Positions 44,553 through 54,315 are shown, numbered from the stretch's first letter. The stretch: DNA of 64,000 nucleotides from Vineibacter terrae (GCF_008039615.1 NZ_VDUZ01000003.1:62001-126000), one strand, 5' to 3'. Translations and numbers: made by a program. Notes: generated by a model not told the origin, from the sequence alone.

Positions 44553-46262
44553 TCACGCCGCCTGTGGCCCGCGGACGAGGCGGCCGGGCAGGGCGCCCGT
44601 CGCCTCGCCGTCGCGCCATGTCACCTGGCCGGAGACGATGGTGGCGCGATAGCCGCTGCCGCGCTGCAGCAGGCGGCGGCCGTCGGCCGGCAGGTCGTAG
44701 GCCATCACAGGCGGGTCCAGCCGCATGTTGTCGAAGTCGATGACGTTGATGTCGGCCTTCAGGCCGGCCTTGAGCAGGCCGCGGTCGCGCAGGCCGTAGA
44801 CCTCGGCCGTGCGGCGGGTCTGCAGGTGCACGGCCTGCTCCAGCGTCAGCCGCGGCCCGCGCGTGCGGCCCTTGACCCAGTGCGTCAGCAGGAAGGTGGG
44901 GGCGCTGGCATCGCAGATGATGCCGCAATGGGCGCCGCCGTCCGACAGGCTGAGCACCGTGTTGGGATGGCGCAGCATGGTGTCGAGCGCATCGAAGTTG
45001 CGGTCGGCATAGTTCAGCGACGGGAAATACAGGAACTCGCGCCCGCCGCGCTGCAGCAGCAGCTCGTAGACGTACTCGTTCGGCTCGCGGCCGGCCGTAG
45101 CGGCAAGGCGCCCGATCGACTGCTCCGGCGGCGGCTCGTAGTTGGGCGGATCGCCCAGCGCGAACATGTTGTCGAACTGCTCCATCGGCCGGCGGCGGAA
45201 GCGGTCGGTGATGGTGGTGGTCTCGGCCAGGATGCGCGCCTTCAGCGCCGGGTCGCGCATCAGCCGCACGCGCTCGTCCAGCGGCTTGTCGGCGATCGCC
45301 ATGTAGGACGGGTGCGCGACGAACGGATGCACGCGGCTCTGCAGGCCCAGCAGCATGCCGACCGGCCGGCAGCCGACCTGGGCCGTGATGTTGGCGCCCT
45401 GGGCGCGCGCCTGCGCCGTCTGGTCGAGCAGCTCGCGCCACTTGCCCGGCTGCAGCTCGTTCTGCACCAGGGCGTAGGTGATGGGCAGGCCGGTCTCGCG
45501 CGACAGCGCCGTCATCCAGGCGAACTCGTCCTGCTTGGGCGTCAGGTCGGAGGCGATCTCCACCACGCCATAGCCGCCGCGCTTCACGGCGCGGCCCAGC
45601 TCCATCATCTCCGTGGCATTGGCGAAGGTGCCCGGCACCTCGCGGCCGTCGATGGCGCGGTGCAGGCGGGTGCGCGAGGTCGAGAAGCCCAGCGCGCCGG
45701 CGCGCACGCCGTCGGCGACGATGGCGGCCATCTGCGCGATGTCGTCGGCGCTCGCGATCTCGTTGTCGGCGCCGCGATCGCCCATCACATAGGCGCGCAC
45801 GGCGCCGTGCGGCACCTGCGTCGCCACGTCGAGGGACCGCGGCATCTTCTCCAGCGCATCGAGATATTCCGGGAACGTCTCCCAGTCCCAGCGGATGCCT
45901 TCGGACAGCGCCGTGCCGGGGATGTCCTCGACGCCTTCCATCAGGCCGATCAGCCAGTCGTGGCGGTCCGGCCGCGCCGGCGCGAAGCCGACGCCGCAAT
46001 TGCCCATCACGGCCGTGGTGACACCGTGCCAGCCCGACGGCGTCAGATGCGGATCCCACGTCACCTGGCCGTCGTAGTGGGTATGGATGTCGACCCAGCC
46101 CGGCGTCACGACGAGGCCGCGGGCATCGACTTCCTCGCGGCCGCTGCCGGCCTTGCCGCCGACCGACGTGATGGTGCCGCCGTCGATCGCGACGTCACCC
46201 TCGGCCGCCTCGGCACCGCTGCCGTCGACGATCGTGCCACCGCGGATTACCAGATCGTGCAT
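44553..46262 (-). CDS. N-acyl-D-amino acid deacylase (D-aminoacylase) family amidohydrolase
   Basis: 569 residues. ATG 46262 follows GGAGG by 9 bases. The amidohydrolase start is HTHYDGQ (His60, His62), then [16 protein letters not shown], which carries the Cys typical of D-aminoacylases. Late landmarks are SDGGAHCGI and [13 protein letters not shown]. The length fits the D-aminoacylase/dihydroorotase-like group. It should hydrolyse N-acyl-D-amino acids in the cytoplasm, complementing the D-specific hydantoin route elsewhere in the window. N-acyl-D-Glu or Asp specificity is possible. Confidence 0.88.
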   Translation of the reverse strand: MHDLVIRGGTIVDGSGAEAAEGDVAIDGGTITSVGGKAGSGREEVDARGLVVTPGWVDIHTHYDGQVTWDPHLTPSGWHGVTTAVMGNCGVGFAPARPDRHDWLIGLMEGVEDIPGTALSEGIRWDWETFPEYLDALEKMPRSLDVATQVPHGAVRAYVMGDRGADNEIASADDIAQMAAIVADGVRAGALGFSTSRTRLHRAIDGREVPGTFANATEMMELGRAVKRGGYGVVEIASDLTPKQDEFAWMTALSRETGLPITYALVQNELQPGKWRELLDQTAQARAQGANITAQVGCRPVGMLLGLQSRVHPFVAHPSYMAIADKPLDERVRLMRDPALKARILAETTTITDRFRRRPMEQFDNMFALGDPPNYEPPPEQSIGRLAATAGREPNEYVYELLLQRGGREFLYFPSLNYADRNFDALDTMLRHPNTVLSLSDGGAHCGIICDASAPTFLLTHWVKGRTRGPRLTLEQAVHLQTRRTAEVYGLRDRGLLKAGLKADINVIDFDNMRLDPPVMAYDLPADGRRLLQRGSGYRATIVSGQVTWRDGEATGALPGRLVRGPQAA

Positions 46263-46539
46263 GGGTCGCTTCCTCCGTAGCTACGCTTCCACGAGCGCAT
46301 TTGTAGAATTTGGCCATACTGCACGAACACCGTCGAGTCGCCCGATCCGCGCTCGCGTCGCGGCAGCTATGTGCGAAGCGGTGCATGGATTGAAATGAAT
46401 GGGACCGGCCCAGTAGCCTTCATGGTGAGCTTGTCGAACCATGAAGGCGTCGTACAGTTGGTGATGCGGGCGCTTCATGGTTCGACAAGCTCACCATGAA
46501 GCGTCTTCTGGGCCGTCCAGAATCGGTGGGGAGGACACC
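46263..46539. other. Divergent intergenic region holding family B palindrome copy 3
   Basis: This lies between the D-aminoacylase and enolase-superfamily genes. The right half is the family B element. The left 150 bp show no repeat or clear promoter. Confidence 0.4.
46418..46501. repeat. Family B palindrome, copy 3
   Basis: An 84 bp inverted repeat with left arm CTTCATGGTGAGCTTGTCGA and right arm TTCATGGTTCGACAAGCTCA, essentially perfect. It ends 38 bp upstream of the enolase-superfamily start codon. Confidence 0.9.
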
Positions 46540-47628
46540 ATGACTGCGATCGCTGCGCTCGAGGTCGGCTGCTATCACGTGCCGTTGCCGGTCGTGCTGT
46601 CGGACAGCACGCACGGCGACATCCATCACTTCGCCCTCATCACCGTGCGGCTGCGCGACGCCGACGGCGGCGAGGGGCTGGGCTACACCTACACCGTCGG
46701 CCACGGCGGCCGCGCTGTTGCCTCGGTGGTGCGCGACGACCTGGCGCCGCTGCTGCTGGGCCAGGACAGCGAGCGCATCGAAGCCCTGTGGCAGCGCATG
46801 TGGTGGGGCACGCATTACGGCGGCCGCGGCGGGCTCTCGGCGCTGGCGATCTCCGCCGTCGACATCGCCCTGTGGGATCTGGCGGCGCGGCGGGTCGGCA
46901 AGCCGCTGTGGCGGCTGCTCGGCGGCTTCGATCCGAACGTCCCGTGCTATGCCGGCGGCATCGACCTGCAGTTTCCGCTCGACAAGCTGCTGGCGCAGAG
47001 CGACGGCTTCCTGGCGCAGGGCTTCCGCGCCATCAAGATGAAGGTGGGCCGGGCGCGCCTGAGCGAGGACGTCGAGCGCGTGCGCGCCATGCGCCGGAAG
47101 CTGGGTGACGGCTTCCCGCTGATGGCCGACGCCAACATGGGCTGGTCAGTCGACCAAGCCGTCGCCGCGGCGCGGGCGCTGGCCGAGTTCAACCTGGTGT
47201 GGCTGGAGGAGCCGACGATACCCGACGACGTCGCCGGCCATGCGCGCATCGTGGCCCAGGGTGGGGTGCCGATCGCCACCGGCGAGAACCTCCACACGCT
47301 CTACGAGTTCCAGCAGATGATCAGCGCCGGCGGCGTCACCTATCCCGAGCCCGATGTCAGCAACTGCGGCGGGGTCACGGTGTTCATGAAGGTCTGCCGC
47401 CTGGCTGAGGCGTTCAACCTGCCCGTCACCTCGCATGGCGTGCACGACCTGACGGTGCACCTGCTGGCGGCCGCGCCCAACCGGTCCTATCTCGAGGTCC
47501 ACGGCTTCGGTCTCGACCGCTACATGGCCGAGCCCATGGGCATCGTCGAGGGCAACGCCATCGCGCCGGAGCGCCCAGGCCACGGCGTGAGCCTGCTCTG
47601 GGACAAGCTCGCGCCGCTGGCGGTCTAA
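46540..47628 (+). CDS. Mandelate racemase/muconate lactonizing enzyme-family protein
   Basis: 362 residues from ATG 46540, with GGGGAGG 5-6 bases upstream; a longer frame is translated family B palindrome. The active-site residues of the enolase superfamily are kept: Lys166 and Lys168 (IKMKVG), metal ligands Asp197 (MADANMGW), Glu223 (WLEEP) and Glu249 (ATGENLHT), and His299 (TSHGVHD). The KxK and the late His suggest a racemase or acid-sugar dehydratase of the mandelate racemase subgroup. It abstracts an alpha proton from a carboxylate. Substrate unknown; the LysE exporter is convergent with it. Confidence 0.92.
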   Translation: MTAIAALEVGCYHVPLPVVLSDSTHGDIHHFALITVRLRDADGGEGLGYTYTVGHGGRAVASVVRDDLAPLLLGQDSERIEALWQRMWWGTHYGGRGGLSALAISAVDIALWDLAARRVGKPLWRLLGGFDPNVPCYAGGIDLQFPLDKLLAQSDGFLAQGFRAIKMKVGRARLSEDVERVRAMRRKLGDGFPLMADANMGWSVDQAVAAARALAEFNLVWLEEPTIPDDVAGHARIVAQGGVPIATGENLHTLYEFQQMISAGGVTYPEPDVSNCGGVTVFMKVCRLAEAFNLPVTSHGVHDLTVHLLAAAPNRSYLEVHGFGLDRYMAEPMGIVEGNAIAPERPGHGVSLLWDKLAPLAV

Positions 47629-47639
47629 GCCTGCCGACG

Positions 47640-48290
47640 CTACTTCTTGCCGTTGCCGGTGAACGCCGCGGTCACGCCCAGGCCGATGAACAGGCTGCCG
47701 GTGACATAGCGCTCGAGCTTGAGGTAGCCGCGGCTGCGCTTGAGCCAGCTTCCGGCGGTGCCGGCGGCCAGCGCGTAGCAGCCGTCTGTCACGAAGCCGA
47801 TGGCGGCGAACAGGATCCCGAGGAAGGCGATCTGTGTGGCGACATGGCCGCGGCTCACCTCGACGAACTGCGGCAGGAAGGCCAGGAAGAACAGCGCCGT
47901 CTTGGGGTTGAGCAGGTTCACGATGAAGCCGTCACGGAACAACCGGCGGTAGCTGTAGCGTGTCAGGGCCTGGCCTTCGTCCGCCGCCTCGGCGCGCCCG
48001 AAGATCTTCCTGAGGCCGATCCAGATCAGGTAGGCGGCGCCGGCGTATTTGACGATGCTGAACGCCAGGGCCGAGGACGCCAGCAGCGCCGAGAGGCCGA
48101 GCGCCGCCGCCGCCACATGCACCAGCGTCGCGGTGTGGATGCCGAGGTCCGAGATGAAGCCCGCGAGGCGGCCCTGCTCGACGGAGCGGGCGACGATGAA
48201 AAGGACGGCCGGGCCGGGCGTCAGCAGCAGCACGAGCGCCGCGGCGGCGAACAGGCCGATGCTGGCGGCGCTGGGGATGACGAGCTCCAT
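47640..48290 (-). CDS. LysE/RhtB-family amino acid exporter
   Basis: 216 residues from ATG 48290. Family features: LLLTPGPAVLFIVARSVEQG near the start, the central GAAYLIWIGLRKIF, and LNPKTALFFLAFLPQFV with its conserved Asn-Pro-Lys. About six membrane helices. It exports an amino acid or a lactone from the cytoplasm. The open frame continues to 48542 through palindromes A and B, but homology begins at MELVIPSA. It stands alone on the minus strand. Confidence 0.92.
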   Translation of the reverse strand: MELVIPSAASIGLFAAAALVLLLTPGPAVLFIVARSVEQGRLAGFISDLGIHTATLVHVAAAALGLSALLASSALAFSIVKYAGAAYLIWIGLRKIFGRAEAADEGQALTRYSYRRLFRDGFIVNLLNPKTALFFLAFLPQFVEVSRGHVATQIAFLGILFAAIGFVTDGCYALAAGTAGSWLKRSRGYLKLERYVTGSLFIGLGVTAAFTGNGKK

Positions 48291-48360
48291 GAGCCTTGCT
48301 CCTATCGTTGGGCCGCTGACTCTAGCGCCGGCAAATGCCGCGCGGAAGCGGCGGCCGGTT

Positions 48361-48390
48361 GTCATCCCGAGCGCAGCGAAGGCTCTCTCG
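48361..48390. repeat. Family A palindrome, left arm only
   Basis: GTCATCCCGAGCGCAGCGAA is present, but no matching right arm follows within 100 bp. Another half arm (CGCTCGGGATGAC) is found near 48774-48786. Confidence 0.65.
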
Positions 48391-48482
48391 CCAATGGCGC
48401 ACCGTATCGGCCAAACCGTCAGAAGGCGAACCACAGAGGCACAGCGCAGCCTTTGGCCGCAACCCAAAGGGCGGAGGAAGCG

Positions 48483-48565
48483 CTTCATGGTGAGCTTGTC
48501 GAACCATGAGGCGCCGCACCACTGCCCGTGCGACGCCTTCATGGTTCGACAGGCTCACCATGAAG
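48483..48565. repeat. Family B palindrome, copy 4
   Basis: An 83 bp inverted repeat with CTTCATGGTGAGCTTGTCGA and TTCATGGTTCGACAGGCTCA arms (one mismatch). It lies in a repeat-rich gap (48291-48802) between the LysE and monooxygenase genes that has no gene of its own. Confidence 0.88.
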
Positions 48566-48603
48566 GCTACCAAATCACCGCGGCTCGCGAAGATTCTTGG
48601 GGT

Positions 48604-48714
48604 TAGTAGTACAGAGACACAGAGGTCACACAGAGGAAGACGCCACGGCGCGCCGAAGGCGCGCAACTCCTTGTTCTCTGTGTTGTCTCTGTGCCTCTAT
48701 GTCTCTGTGGTTAG
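48604..48714. repeat. Imperfect inverted repeat of ACAGAGACACAGAGG type
   Basis: The left part reads ACAGAGACACAGAGGTCACA and the right part is roughly its inverse, CTCTGTGCCTCTATGTCTCT, about 110 bp in all. A related fragment (ACCACAGAGGCACAGCG) is at about 48430. It differs from families A-C. AT/GA-rich elements of this kind occur scattered between bacterial genes. Confidence 0.65.
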
Positions 48715-48738
48715 CTTTCATGGCGCCATATGCGATTG

Positions 48739-48759
48739 CCTTCCCCCTCCGGGGGAAGG
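48739..48759. terminator. Hairpin downstream of the monooxygenase gene
   Basis: CCTTCCCCC pairs with GGGGGAAGG around a three-base loop, 44 bp past the stop of the minus-strand gene at 48803. No U-tract is obvious in the direction of transcription, so it may be a stabilising 3' hairpin rather than a true terminator. Confidence 0.4.
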
Positions 48760-48802
48760 TTGAAATCACAAACGCTCGGGATGACTGGAGGCTCGCACGG
48801 CC

Positions 48803-50323
48803 TCAGCGGTAGACGAAGGCGGGGTCGTCGAGGTCGATGGCCGGGAAGATGTCCTTCTCGCCCCAGTAGTCCTGGGTGTGCTGCCATTCCGGCTTCTCGC
48901 CGCGCCTGGGCAGCAGGTGCATGCCGCGCAGGATGTAGCCGGGATTGAAGTTCTCCGTGTCGATCCAGGACAGCAGCTTCATGTCCTTGTCCTCGGGGCG
49001 CAGCGCCACCTCGACGCGGCGGGCGCCCTTTTCCTTCATGTGCGCCAGCAGGCGGCACACGAAGTCGCCGACCAGGTCGGCGCGCAGCGTCCAGCTGGCA
49101 CGGAAATAGCCGAACACCCAGGCCATGTTGGGCACGCCGGTGAACATCATGCCGCGATAAGTCACGGTGTCGGAGAACACCAATGGCTTGCCGTCGATGG
49201 CGAAGTCGATGTCGCCCAGCACGTTGAGGTGGAAGCCGGTGGCGGAGACGACGATGTCGGCCTCGAGCTCCTGGCCGGATTTCAGCAGGATGCCCTTGGC
49301 GGTGAAGCGCTCGATCTCGTCGGTGACGACCGAGGCCTTGCCGCTGCGCACGCCCTTGAACAGGTCGCCGTCGGGCACGTAGGCGATGCGCTGGCGCCAC
49401 GGCCGGTAGCTGGGCGTGAAGTGCTTGTCGACATCGTAGTCGGGCCCCAGGTGCGCGCGCACGCCAGCCAGCAGCTCCTTCTTCACCGCGTCGGGCTCCT
49501 CGAAGGCGCGGCGGGTGAAGACGGCCTGATCGTAGATGATCTTGCGGCGCACGATCTCGTGGATCCAGGTCTCGTCGATCTGCAGCTCGCGCAGCGTGTC
49601 GGCCAGCTGGTTGGCGTTGCGCGCCGGGATGAAGTAGGTCGGCGTGCGCTGCAGCATGATGACGTGCTCGACGTCCTCGGCGATCGCCGGCACCAGCGTG
49701 GCGGCCGTCGCGCCCGAGCCGATCACGACCACCTTCTTGCCCTTGTAGTCGAGGTCCTGCGGCCAGGTCTGCGGGTGCACGATGCGGCCCTGGAACGACT
49801 CCATGCCGGGCCATTGCGGCGTGTAGCCCTCGTCGTGGCGGTAGTAGCCCTGGCACATCCACAGGAAGTTGGCGCTGATGCGCACCGTCTCGCCGGTGTC
49901 GGCGCGCACCGCCTCCAGGGTCCACTGGCTGTCGGTGCTCGACCAGCGCGCCGCGCCGATCTTGTGGCCGTAGCGGATATGGCGCTCCAGGTCGTTGTCC
50001 CGGATCACCTCGCCCATGTAGGTCCGGATCTCGGCCGCCGTCGCGATCGGCGCGCTGGTCCAGGGCTTGAAGCGATAGCCGAAGGTGTAGAGGTCGCTGT
50101 CGGAACGGATGCCCGGGTAACGATGGGTGAGCCATGTCCCGCCGAAGCTCTCCTGCGACTCCAGGATCGCGAAGCTGGTGCCGGGACGCTGCGTCGCGAG
50201 GTGATAAGCGGCGCCGATGCCGGAGATGCCGGCGCCCACGATCACGACATCGAAATGCTCGGTCGCCGGACCGTCAGCGGCGTCGGCGCGGGCTGCCTGG
50301 GGCAGGGTCACTGTGTCGGGCAT
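48803..50323 (-). CDS. FAD-dependent Baeyer-Villiger-type monooxygenase
   Basis: 506 residues. The FAD fold is GAGISGIGAAYHL (30-42) and the NADPH fold IGSGATAATL (201-210). Between them FQGRIVHPQTW (177-187) matches the Baeyer-Villiger fingerprint FxGxxxHxxxW. SFGGTWLTHRYPGIRSDS is also typical. It should insert oxygen next to a ketone to give an ester or lactone, using NADPH and O2. It is on the same strand as the amidase and FAH-family genes upstream (137 bp gap). An adjacent ester-degrading step is not obvious. Confidence 0.9.
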   Translation of the reverse strand: MPDTVTLPQAARADAADGPATEHFDVVIVGAGISGIGAAYHLATQRPGTSFAILESQESFGGTWLTHRYPGIRSDSDLYTFGYRFKPWTSAPIATAAEIRTYMGEVIRDNDLERHIRYGHKIGAARWSSTDSQWTLEAVRADTGETVRISANFLWMCQGYYRHDEGYTPQWPGMESFQGRIVHPQTWPQDLDYKGKKVVVIGSGATAATLVPAIAEDVEHVIMLQRTPTYFIPARNANQLADTLRELQIDETWIHEIVRRKIIYDQAVFTRRAFEEPDAVKKELLAGVRAHLGPDYDVDKHFTPSYRPWRQRIAYVPDGDLFKGVRSGKASVVTDEIERFTAKGILLKSGQELEADIVVSATGFHLNVLGDIDFAIDGKPLVFSDTVTYRGMMFTGVPNMAWVFGYFRASWTLRADLVGDFVCRLLAHMKEKGARRVEVALRPEDKDMKLLSWIDTENFNPGYILRGMHLLPRRGEKPEWQHTQDYWGEKDIFPAIDLDDPAFVYR

Positions 50324-50460
50324 CGTCGCTCCCGTCCGTCAAAAGTAATCAATGAAAACGTTGGACGGCAGTGTAGTCGCCATCGTGATCCTGTCGAACC
50401 ATCAAACGTCGCACTTCTGTCGTGCGAGGTGTCAAGTTCGCCTGGCGGAACAAGTGTCTG

Positions 50461-51882
50461 TCACAGCGCCGGCCAGCGCTGCATCCAGGCCTCGCTCGCC
50501 TCGTAGAGCGCGCCCAGGCGGATCACCGAGGCGTCGTCGCGGAAGCGGCCGACGATGTGCAGGCCGATCGGCAGGCCGTCGCTGCCGAAGCCGCAGCACA
50601 GGCTCATGGCCGGATGGCCGGTGATGTTGAACGGCATGGTGTAGGGGAAGAGGTTGCTGCGCAACTCGCCCACGACCTGTCCGTCGATGGTGATCGGGTC
50701 GAACAGGTCCTGGTCGATCGGTAGCGCCGTGCGCGTCAGGGTGGGTGTCACGAACCAGTCATGGGTCTCGAGCCAGCCCTGGATGCGACGGAAGATCTCG
50801 GCGCGCGTGAACATCGCCTTCTGGTAGTCGATGGCGCTCCAGTCCGCCGCCGACTGGACCTGCCGCACCAGAGACGGGGTCATCTGGTTGCCGTTCTTGG
50901 CGATCATGTCGGCAAACCGCGCGCGCCACGTGACGTGGTTGATCACGCGCCAGACCGGCTCCATCGGCGGCAGCGCCTCGCCCAGCTCGACCAGCTCGGC
51001 GCCCAGCGCGCGCAGCCGCTGCAGCGCCGCCTCGAACGCGGTCCGCACGTCCTGCGACACGACGGTGTTGCCCAGCGTCAGCGACCACAGGATGCGCTTG
51101 CCCTTCAGGTCGCCCTCGGGCCGGGCGGCGGCGACGTAGTCCTGCGCCGCCACGCCGATCGACCAGGGATCGCTGGCATGCGGCCCGGCCATCGCCTGCA
51201 TCTGCAGCGCCGTGTCCATCACCGTGCGGGAGATCGGCGTGACATAGGTGTAGTTGCCGAACGCGTCCTGCACCTGGCTGTGCGGGATGGTGCCCAGGGT
51301 CGGCTTGATGCCGACCAGGCCGTTGCAGGCCGCCGGGATGCGCGTCGAGCCGCCGCCGTCGGTGGCGATGCCCACCGGTCCGAGGCCGGCCGCGACCGCC
51401 GCCGCCGCGCCACCGCTGGAGCCGCCGCAGCTGCGCGTCTGGTCCCAGGCGTTGCCGGAGCGGCCGAACAGCGGCGCATCGGTCAAGGCCTTGTGGCCGA
51501 ACTCGGGCGTGGTGGTCTTGCCGATCAGGATGCCGCCCGCCGCCTTCATGCGCGCCGCCGCCACGGCATCCTCGGTGGGGACGTTGTCCTTGTAGAGCAG
51601 GGAGCCGAACGTGGTGCGCACGCCGGCCGTGTTGACGAGATCCTTCACGCCATAGGGCACGCCGTGCAGGACGCCCAGCGGCTCGTCCTTCATGACGGCG
51701 TCCTCGGCGCGCTGCGCCGCTGCCAGCGCCTGGTCGTGGCAGATCGTGATAAAGGCATTGAGCCTGGGCTGCAGCCGCTCGATGCGCGCCAGCACCGTCT
51801 TGGTGACCTCGACGGGCGAGACCTCCTTGCCTGCGATTTTGTCCCGCAGGTCTTGCGCCGAGAGCTGCCAGAGTTCCGTCAT
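50461..51882 (-). CDS. Amidase (amidase-signature family)
   Basis: 473 residues. The Ser-cisSer-Lys triad is complete: Lys80 in GVPYGVKDLVNT, cis-Ser in RSCGGSSGGAAAAV (155/156) and the nucleophile Ser179 in ATDGGGSTRIPA. Length is typical. It hydrolyses an amide in the cytoplasm; specificity is unknown. It is 22 bp after the FAH-family gene and probably in one operon with it. A related amidase N-terminus is present at 1-86. Confidence 0.93.
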   Translation of the reverse strand: MTELWQLSAQDLRDKIAGKEVSPVEVTKTVLARIERLQPRLNAFITICHDQALAAAQRAEDAVMKDEPLGVLHGVPYGVKDLVNTAGVRTTFGSLLYKDNVPTEDAVAAARMKAAGGILIGKTTTPEFGHKALTDAPLFGRSGNAWDQTRSCGGSSGGAAAAVAAGLGPVGIATDGGGSTRIPAACNGLVGIKPTLGTIPHSQVQDAFGNYTYVTPISRTVMDTALQMQAMAGPHASDPWSIGVAAQDYVAAARPEGDLKGKRILWSLTLGNTVVSQDVRTAFEAALQRLRALGAELVELGEALPPMEPVWRVINHVTWRARFADMIAKNGNQMTPSLVRQVQSAADWSAIDYQKAMFTRAEIFRRIQGWLETHDWFVTPTLTRTALPIDQDLFDPITIDGQVVGELRSNLFPYTMPFNITGHPAMSLCCGFGSDGLPIGLHIVGRFRDDASVIRLGALYEASEAWMQRWPAL

Positions 51883-51904
51883 CGCCGTTGCCTTTCTTTC
51901 GTTG

Positions 51905-53098
51905 TCACAGCAGCCCGCGGGCCGCGAGGTTCTGCATCAGCGCGCCGGTGCCGAACGTCCATGGCGGGATGGCGTCGCAGCGATTGACCCGGTTCATCAG
52001 GGTGCCCAGCTTGGGCGAGCGGATCACGACATGGTCGCCCAGCACATGCGTGAAGCCGGCGCCGCCGGGCGTGCGCGGCTGGCTGGGCGCGAACAGCGTG
52101 CCGGTGTAGAGCACCATGCCGTCCGGATACTGATGGTGCTGGCCCATGGCTTGCTGCACCAGCTCGGTGGGGTCGCGGCTGATCTGGCCCAGATCGCTGC
52201 GGCCCTTGAGGTGGAACTGGTCCGGCCCCAGCACGTCGAGCTGCACCTCGGCCTTGCGCACATCGTCGATCGAGAACGTCGCGTCGAACAGCCGGATGAA
52301 GGGGCCGACGGCAGAGGAGGCGTTGTTGTCCTTGGCCTTGCCCAGCAGCAGGGCGGAGCGGCCTTCCATGTCGCGCAGGTTGACGTCGTTGCCCAGGGTC
52401 GCGCCGACGATCTGGCCCTGCGCGTTGACCACCAGCACCACCTCCGGCTCGGGGTTGCTCCAGTCCGAATCGGCACGCACGCCGACTTCGACGCCATAGC
52501 CCACCGAGGCCATCGGCGGCGCCTTGGTGAAGATCTCGGCATGCGGGCCGATGCCGACCTCCAGATAGGGCGACCACAGTCCCTTCTTGATCAGGGTCTG
52601 CTTGAGCTGCTCGGCTTGCGGCGAGCCGGGCTTCACGCGCGCGATGTCGGCGCCGACCGCGGCGCTCAGCTCCCGGCGCACGCCGTCGGCACGCGCCGGA
52701 TCGCCCTTGGCCTGTTCTTCGATCAGGCGCTCCAGCAGGCTGACCGCGAAGGTCACGCCGGCCGCCTTCACCGCCTGCAGGTCGATCGGCGCCAGCAGCC
52801 AGGGCAGGGCGGTGTCGCGGGCGTCAGCCGTGGTGTTGGCCACGATATCGTCGAGCGCGCCCAGCCGCTCGCCGGCGCCGCCGCGCACCTTCGTTGCCGG
52901 GTCGGCGAGGTTGAGCAGGGCCGACGTGGTCGGCGCCACATGCGTGATGTCGAACACGCCGTCGGCGCGGATCGCAACGACGCTGGGCCCGCCGATGTCG
53001 CCGCCCCGTCCCGGCCGCCAGACGCGGCCGATCAGCGTGCCCGCCGTGCCGTCATCCGGCAGGATGGGATAGTCTTGCCAGATATGGGCGTCGGTCAT
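51905..53098 (-). CDS. Fumarylacetoacetate hydrolase-family protein
   Basis: 397 residues from ATG 53098, which follows GGAGG by 7 bases; a much longer frame overlaps the DapA-like gene on the other strand and is rejected. The C-terminal FAH-like half includes the metal-site region PEPEVVLVVNAQGQIVGATL and GNDVNLRDMEGRSALLLGKA with DVNLRD. The N-terminal part (IWQDYPILPDDGTAGTLIG) is typical of longer FAH proteins. It would cut a C-C bond of, or hydrate, an oxo-acid. It is divergent from a DapA-family aldolase (75 bp spacer), consistent with sugar-acid or keto-acid catabolism. Confidence 0.85.
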   Translation of the reverse strand: MTDAHIWQDYPILPDDGTAGTLIGRVWRPGRGGDIGGPSVVAIRADGVFDITHVAPTTSALLNLADPATKVRGGAGERLGALDDIVANTTADARDTALPWLLAPIDLQAVKAAGVTFAVSLLERLIEEQAKGDPARADGVRRELSAAVGADIARVKPGSPQAEQLKQTLIKKGLWSPYLEVGIGPHAEIFTKAPPMASVGYGVEVGVRADSDWSNPEPEVVLVVNAQGQIVGATLGNDVNLRDMEGRSALLLGKAKDNNASSAVGPFIRLFDATFSIDDVRKAEVQLDVLGPDQFHLKGRSDLGQISRDPTELVQQAMGQHHQYPDGMVLYTGTLFAPSQPRTPGGAGFTHVLGDHVVIRSPKLGTLMNRVNRCDAIPPWTFGTGALMQNLAARGLL

Positions 53099-53173
53099 GG
53101 GTTTCCTCCGGTGGCGGCACTGGACGGGTTGCCGCGTTCGTGGCATCCAGCGATGAGCCGTGCAGGAGATACC

Positions 53174-54115
53174 ATGCCCCAGGCTCGCATCAAGGGCGTG
53201 CTTTCGCCCGTCGTCACGCCGTTCAAGGCCGATCTCAGCCCCGACACGGGCCGGTTCATCGCCCATTGCAAGTGGCTGGTCAGCCAGGACTGCGGGCTGG
53301 CGGTCTTCGGCACCAACAGCGAGGCCAACTCGATGGCCGCCGAGGAGCGCATGGACCTGCTCGAGGCGCTGGTGGCCGCGGGTGTCGATCCGGCGCGCAT
53401 GATGCCCGGCACCGGCGCCTGCTCGCTGACCGAGACCGTGAAGGTGACGGCGCATGCCACCCGGCTGGGCGCCTCGGGCGTGCTGATGCTGCCGCCGTTC
53501 TACTACAAGGGCGTCAGCGACGAGGGCCTGTTCCGGCACTTCTCCGAGGTCGTGCAGCGGGTCGGCGACGCGCGCCTGCGCATCTATCTCTACCACATCC
53601 CGCCGGTCGCCCAGGTGCCGATCACGCATGCCCTGGTCGAGCGCCTGCTGAAGGCCTATCCGCAGCAGATCGCCGGCATGAAGGACAGCTCCGACGACTG
53701 GCCGCACACCAGGAGCATGATCGACGCCTTCGCCAAGGACGGCTTCGACGTGTTCTCGGGCAACGAGAAGCCGCTGGTCGACAACGTGACATCCGGCGGC
53801 GTCGGCTGCATCAGCGCCACGGCCAACATCAATCCCGGCGCGATCGCCGAGACCTTCCGCGCCGTCGGCTCGCCGCAGGCGGCGGCGCTGCAGAAGAAGA
53901 TCAACGACGTGCGCGCCGTCATGCAGGGCTATGTCATGATCCCGGCGATGAAGCATGTCATCGCTCATTACGGCGCTGACCCGGCCTGGAACAAGGTGCG
54001 TCCGCCGCTGATCGAGGTCAGCGAGGCGCAGGGCCGGGAGTCGGTCAGCAAGCTCGACGCCCTGGGCTTCACCATGCCCGGCCTGCGCCAGGCCATGGCG
54101 CAGGCCGCGGAGTGA
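53174..54115 (+). CDS. DapA/N-acetylneuraminate lyase-family aldolase, second
   Basis: 313 residues from ATG 53174 with AGGAG 6 bases upstream. The class I aldolase features are GTNSEANSM (47-55, in place of GTTGE), Tyr140 in IYLYHIPP and Schiff-base Lys170 in GMKDSSDD. It is likely to act on a keto-acid sugar derivative or 4-hydroxy-2-oxo acid. Pairing with the divergent FAH-family gene suggests a joint pathway. It differs from the aldolase at 14856 in motif residues, so the two probably have different substrates. Confidence 0.88.
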   Translation: MPQARIKGVLSPVVTPFKADLSPDTGRFIAHCKWLVSQDCGLAVFGTNSEANSMAAEERMDLLEALVAAGVDPARMMPGTGACSLTETVKVTAHATRLGASGVLMLPPFYYKGVSDEGLFRHFSEVVQRVGDARLRIYLYHIPPVAQVPITHALVERLLKAYPQQIAGMKDSSDDWPHTRSMIDAFAKDGFDVFSGNEKPLVDNVTSGGVGCISATANINPGAIAETFRAVGSPQAAALQKKINDVRAVMQGYVMIPAMKHVIAHYGADPAWNKVRPPLIEVSEAQGRESVSKLDALGFTMPGLRQAMAQAAE

Positions 54116-54168
54116 GAGGGAGCGCCTCTCGCCGCTGTCGCGGGCTACGGTGTTCACACATCTTCACT

Positions 54169-54255
54169 GTCATCCCGAGCGCCAGCGAGGGATCTCCCGC
54201 GAAAGGCACACGGTGCGCCATTCGCAGGAGATCCCTCGCTGGTGCTCGGGATGAC
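54169..54255. repeat. Family A palindrome, copy 5 with compensating changes
   Basis: An 87 bp element. Its left arm reads GTCATCCCGAGCGCCAGCGA and its right arm TCGCTGGTGCTCGGGATGAC: each arm carries the extra base and substitution needed to keep pairing. It is located between the second aldolase and the leader-peptide promoter. Confidence 0.88.
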
Positions 54256-54315
54256 GATCCTAATTTTCCGGGACGCAAGCTTTTTGTAGCCGCCGCGGGG
54301 CGAGGGGCATGACGA

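Noticed and set aside
50381..50410. A fifth family B palindrome near CTGTCGAACCAT
   Set aside because: Only a degenerate half arm is present with no matching right arm, so it is not listed as a repeat copy.
51905..54157. A 750-residue minus-strand frame joining the FAH-family gene with the region opposite the DapA-like gene
   Set aside because: Homology starts at ATG 53098 with a strong ribosome-binding site; the upstream part is antisense to a clear aldolase gene.
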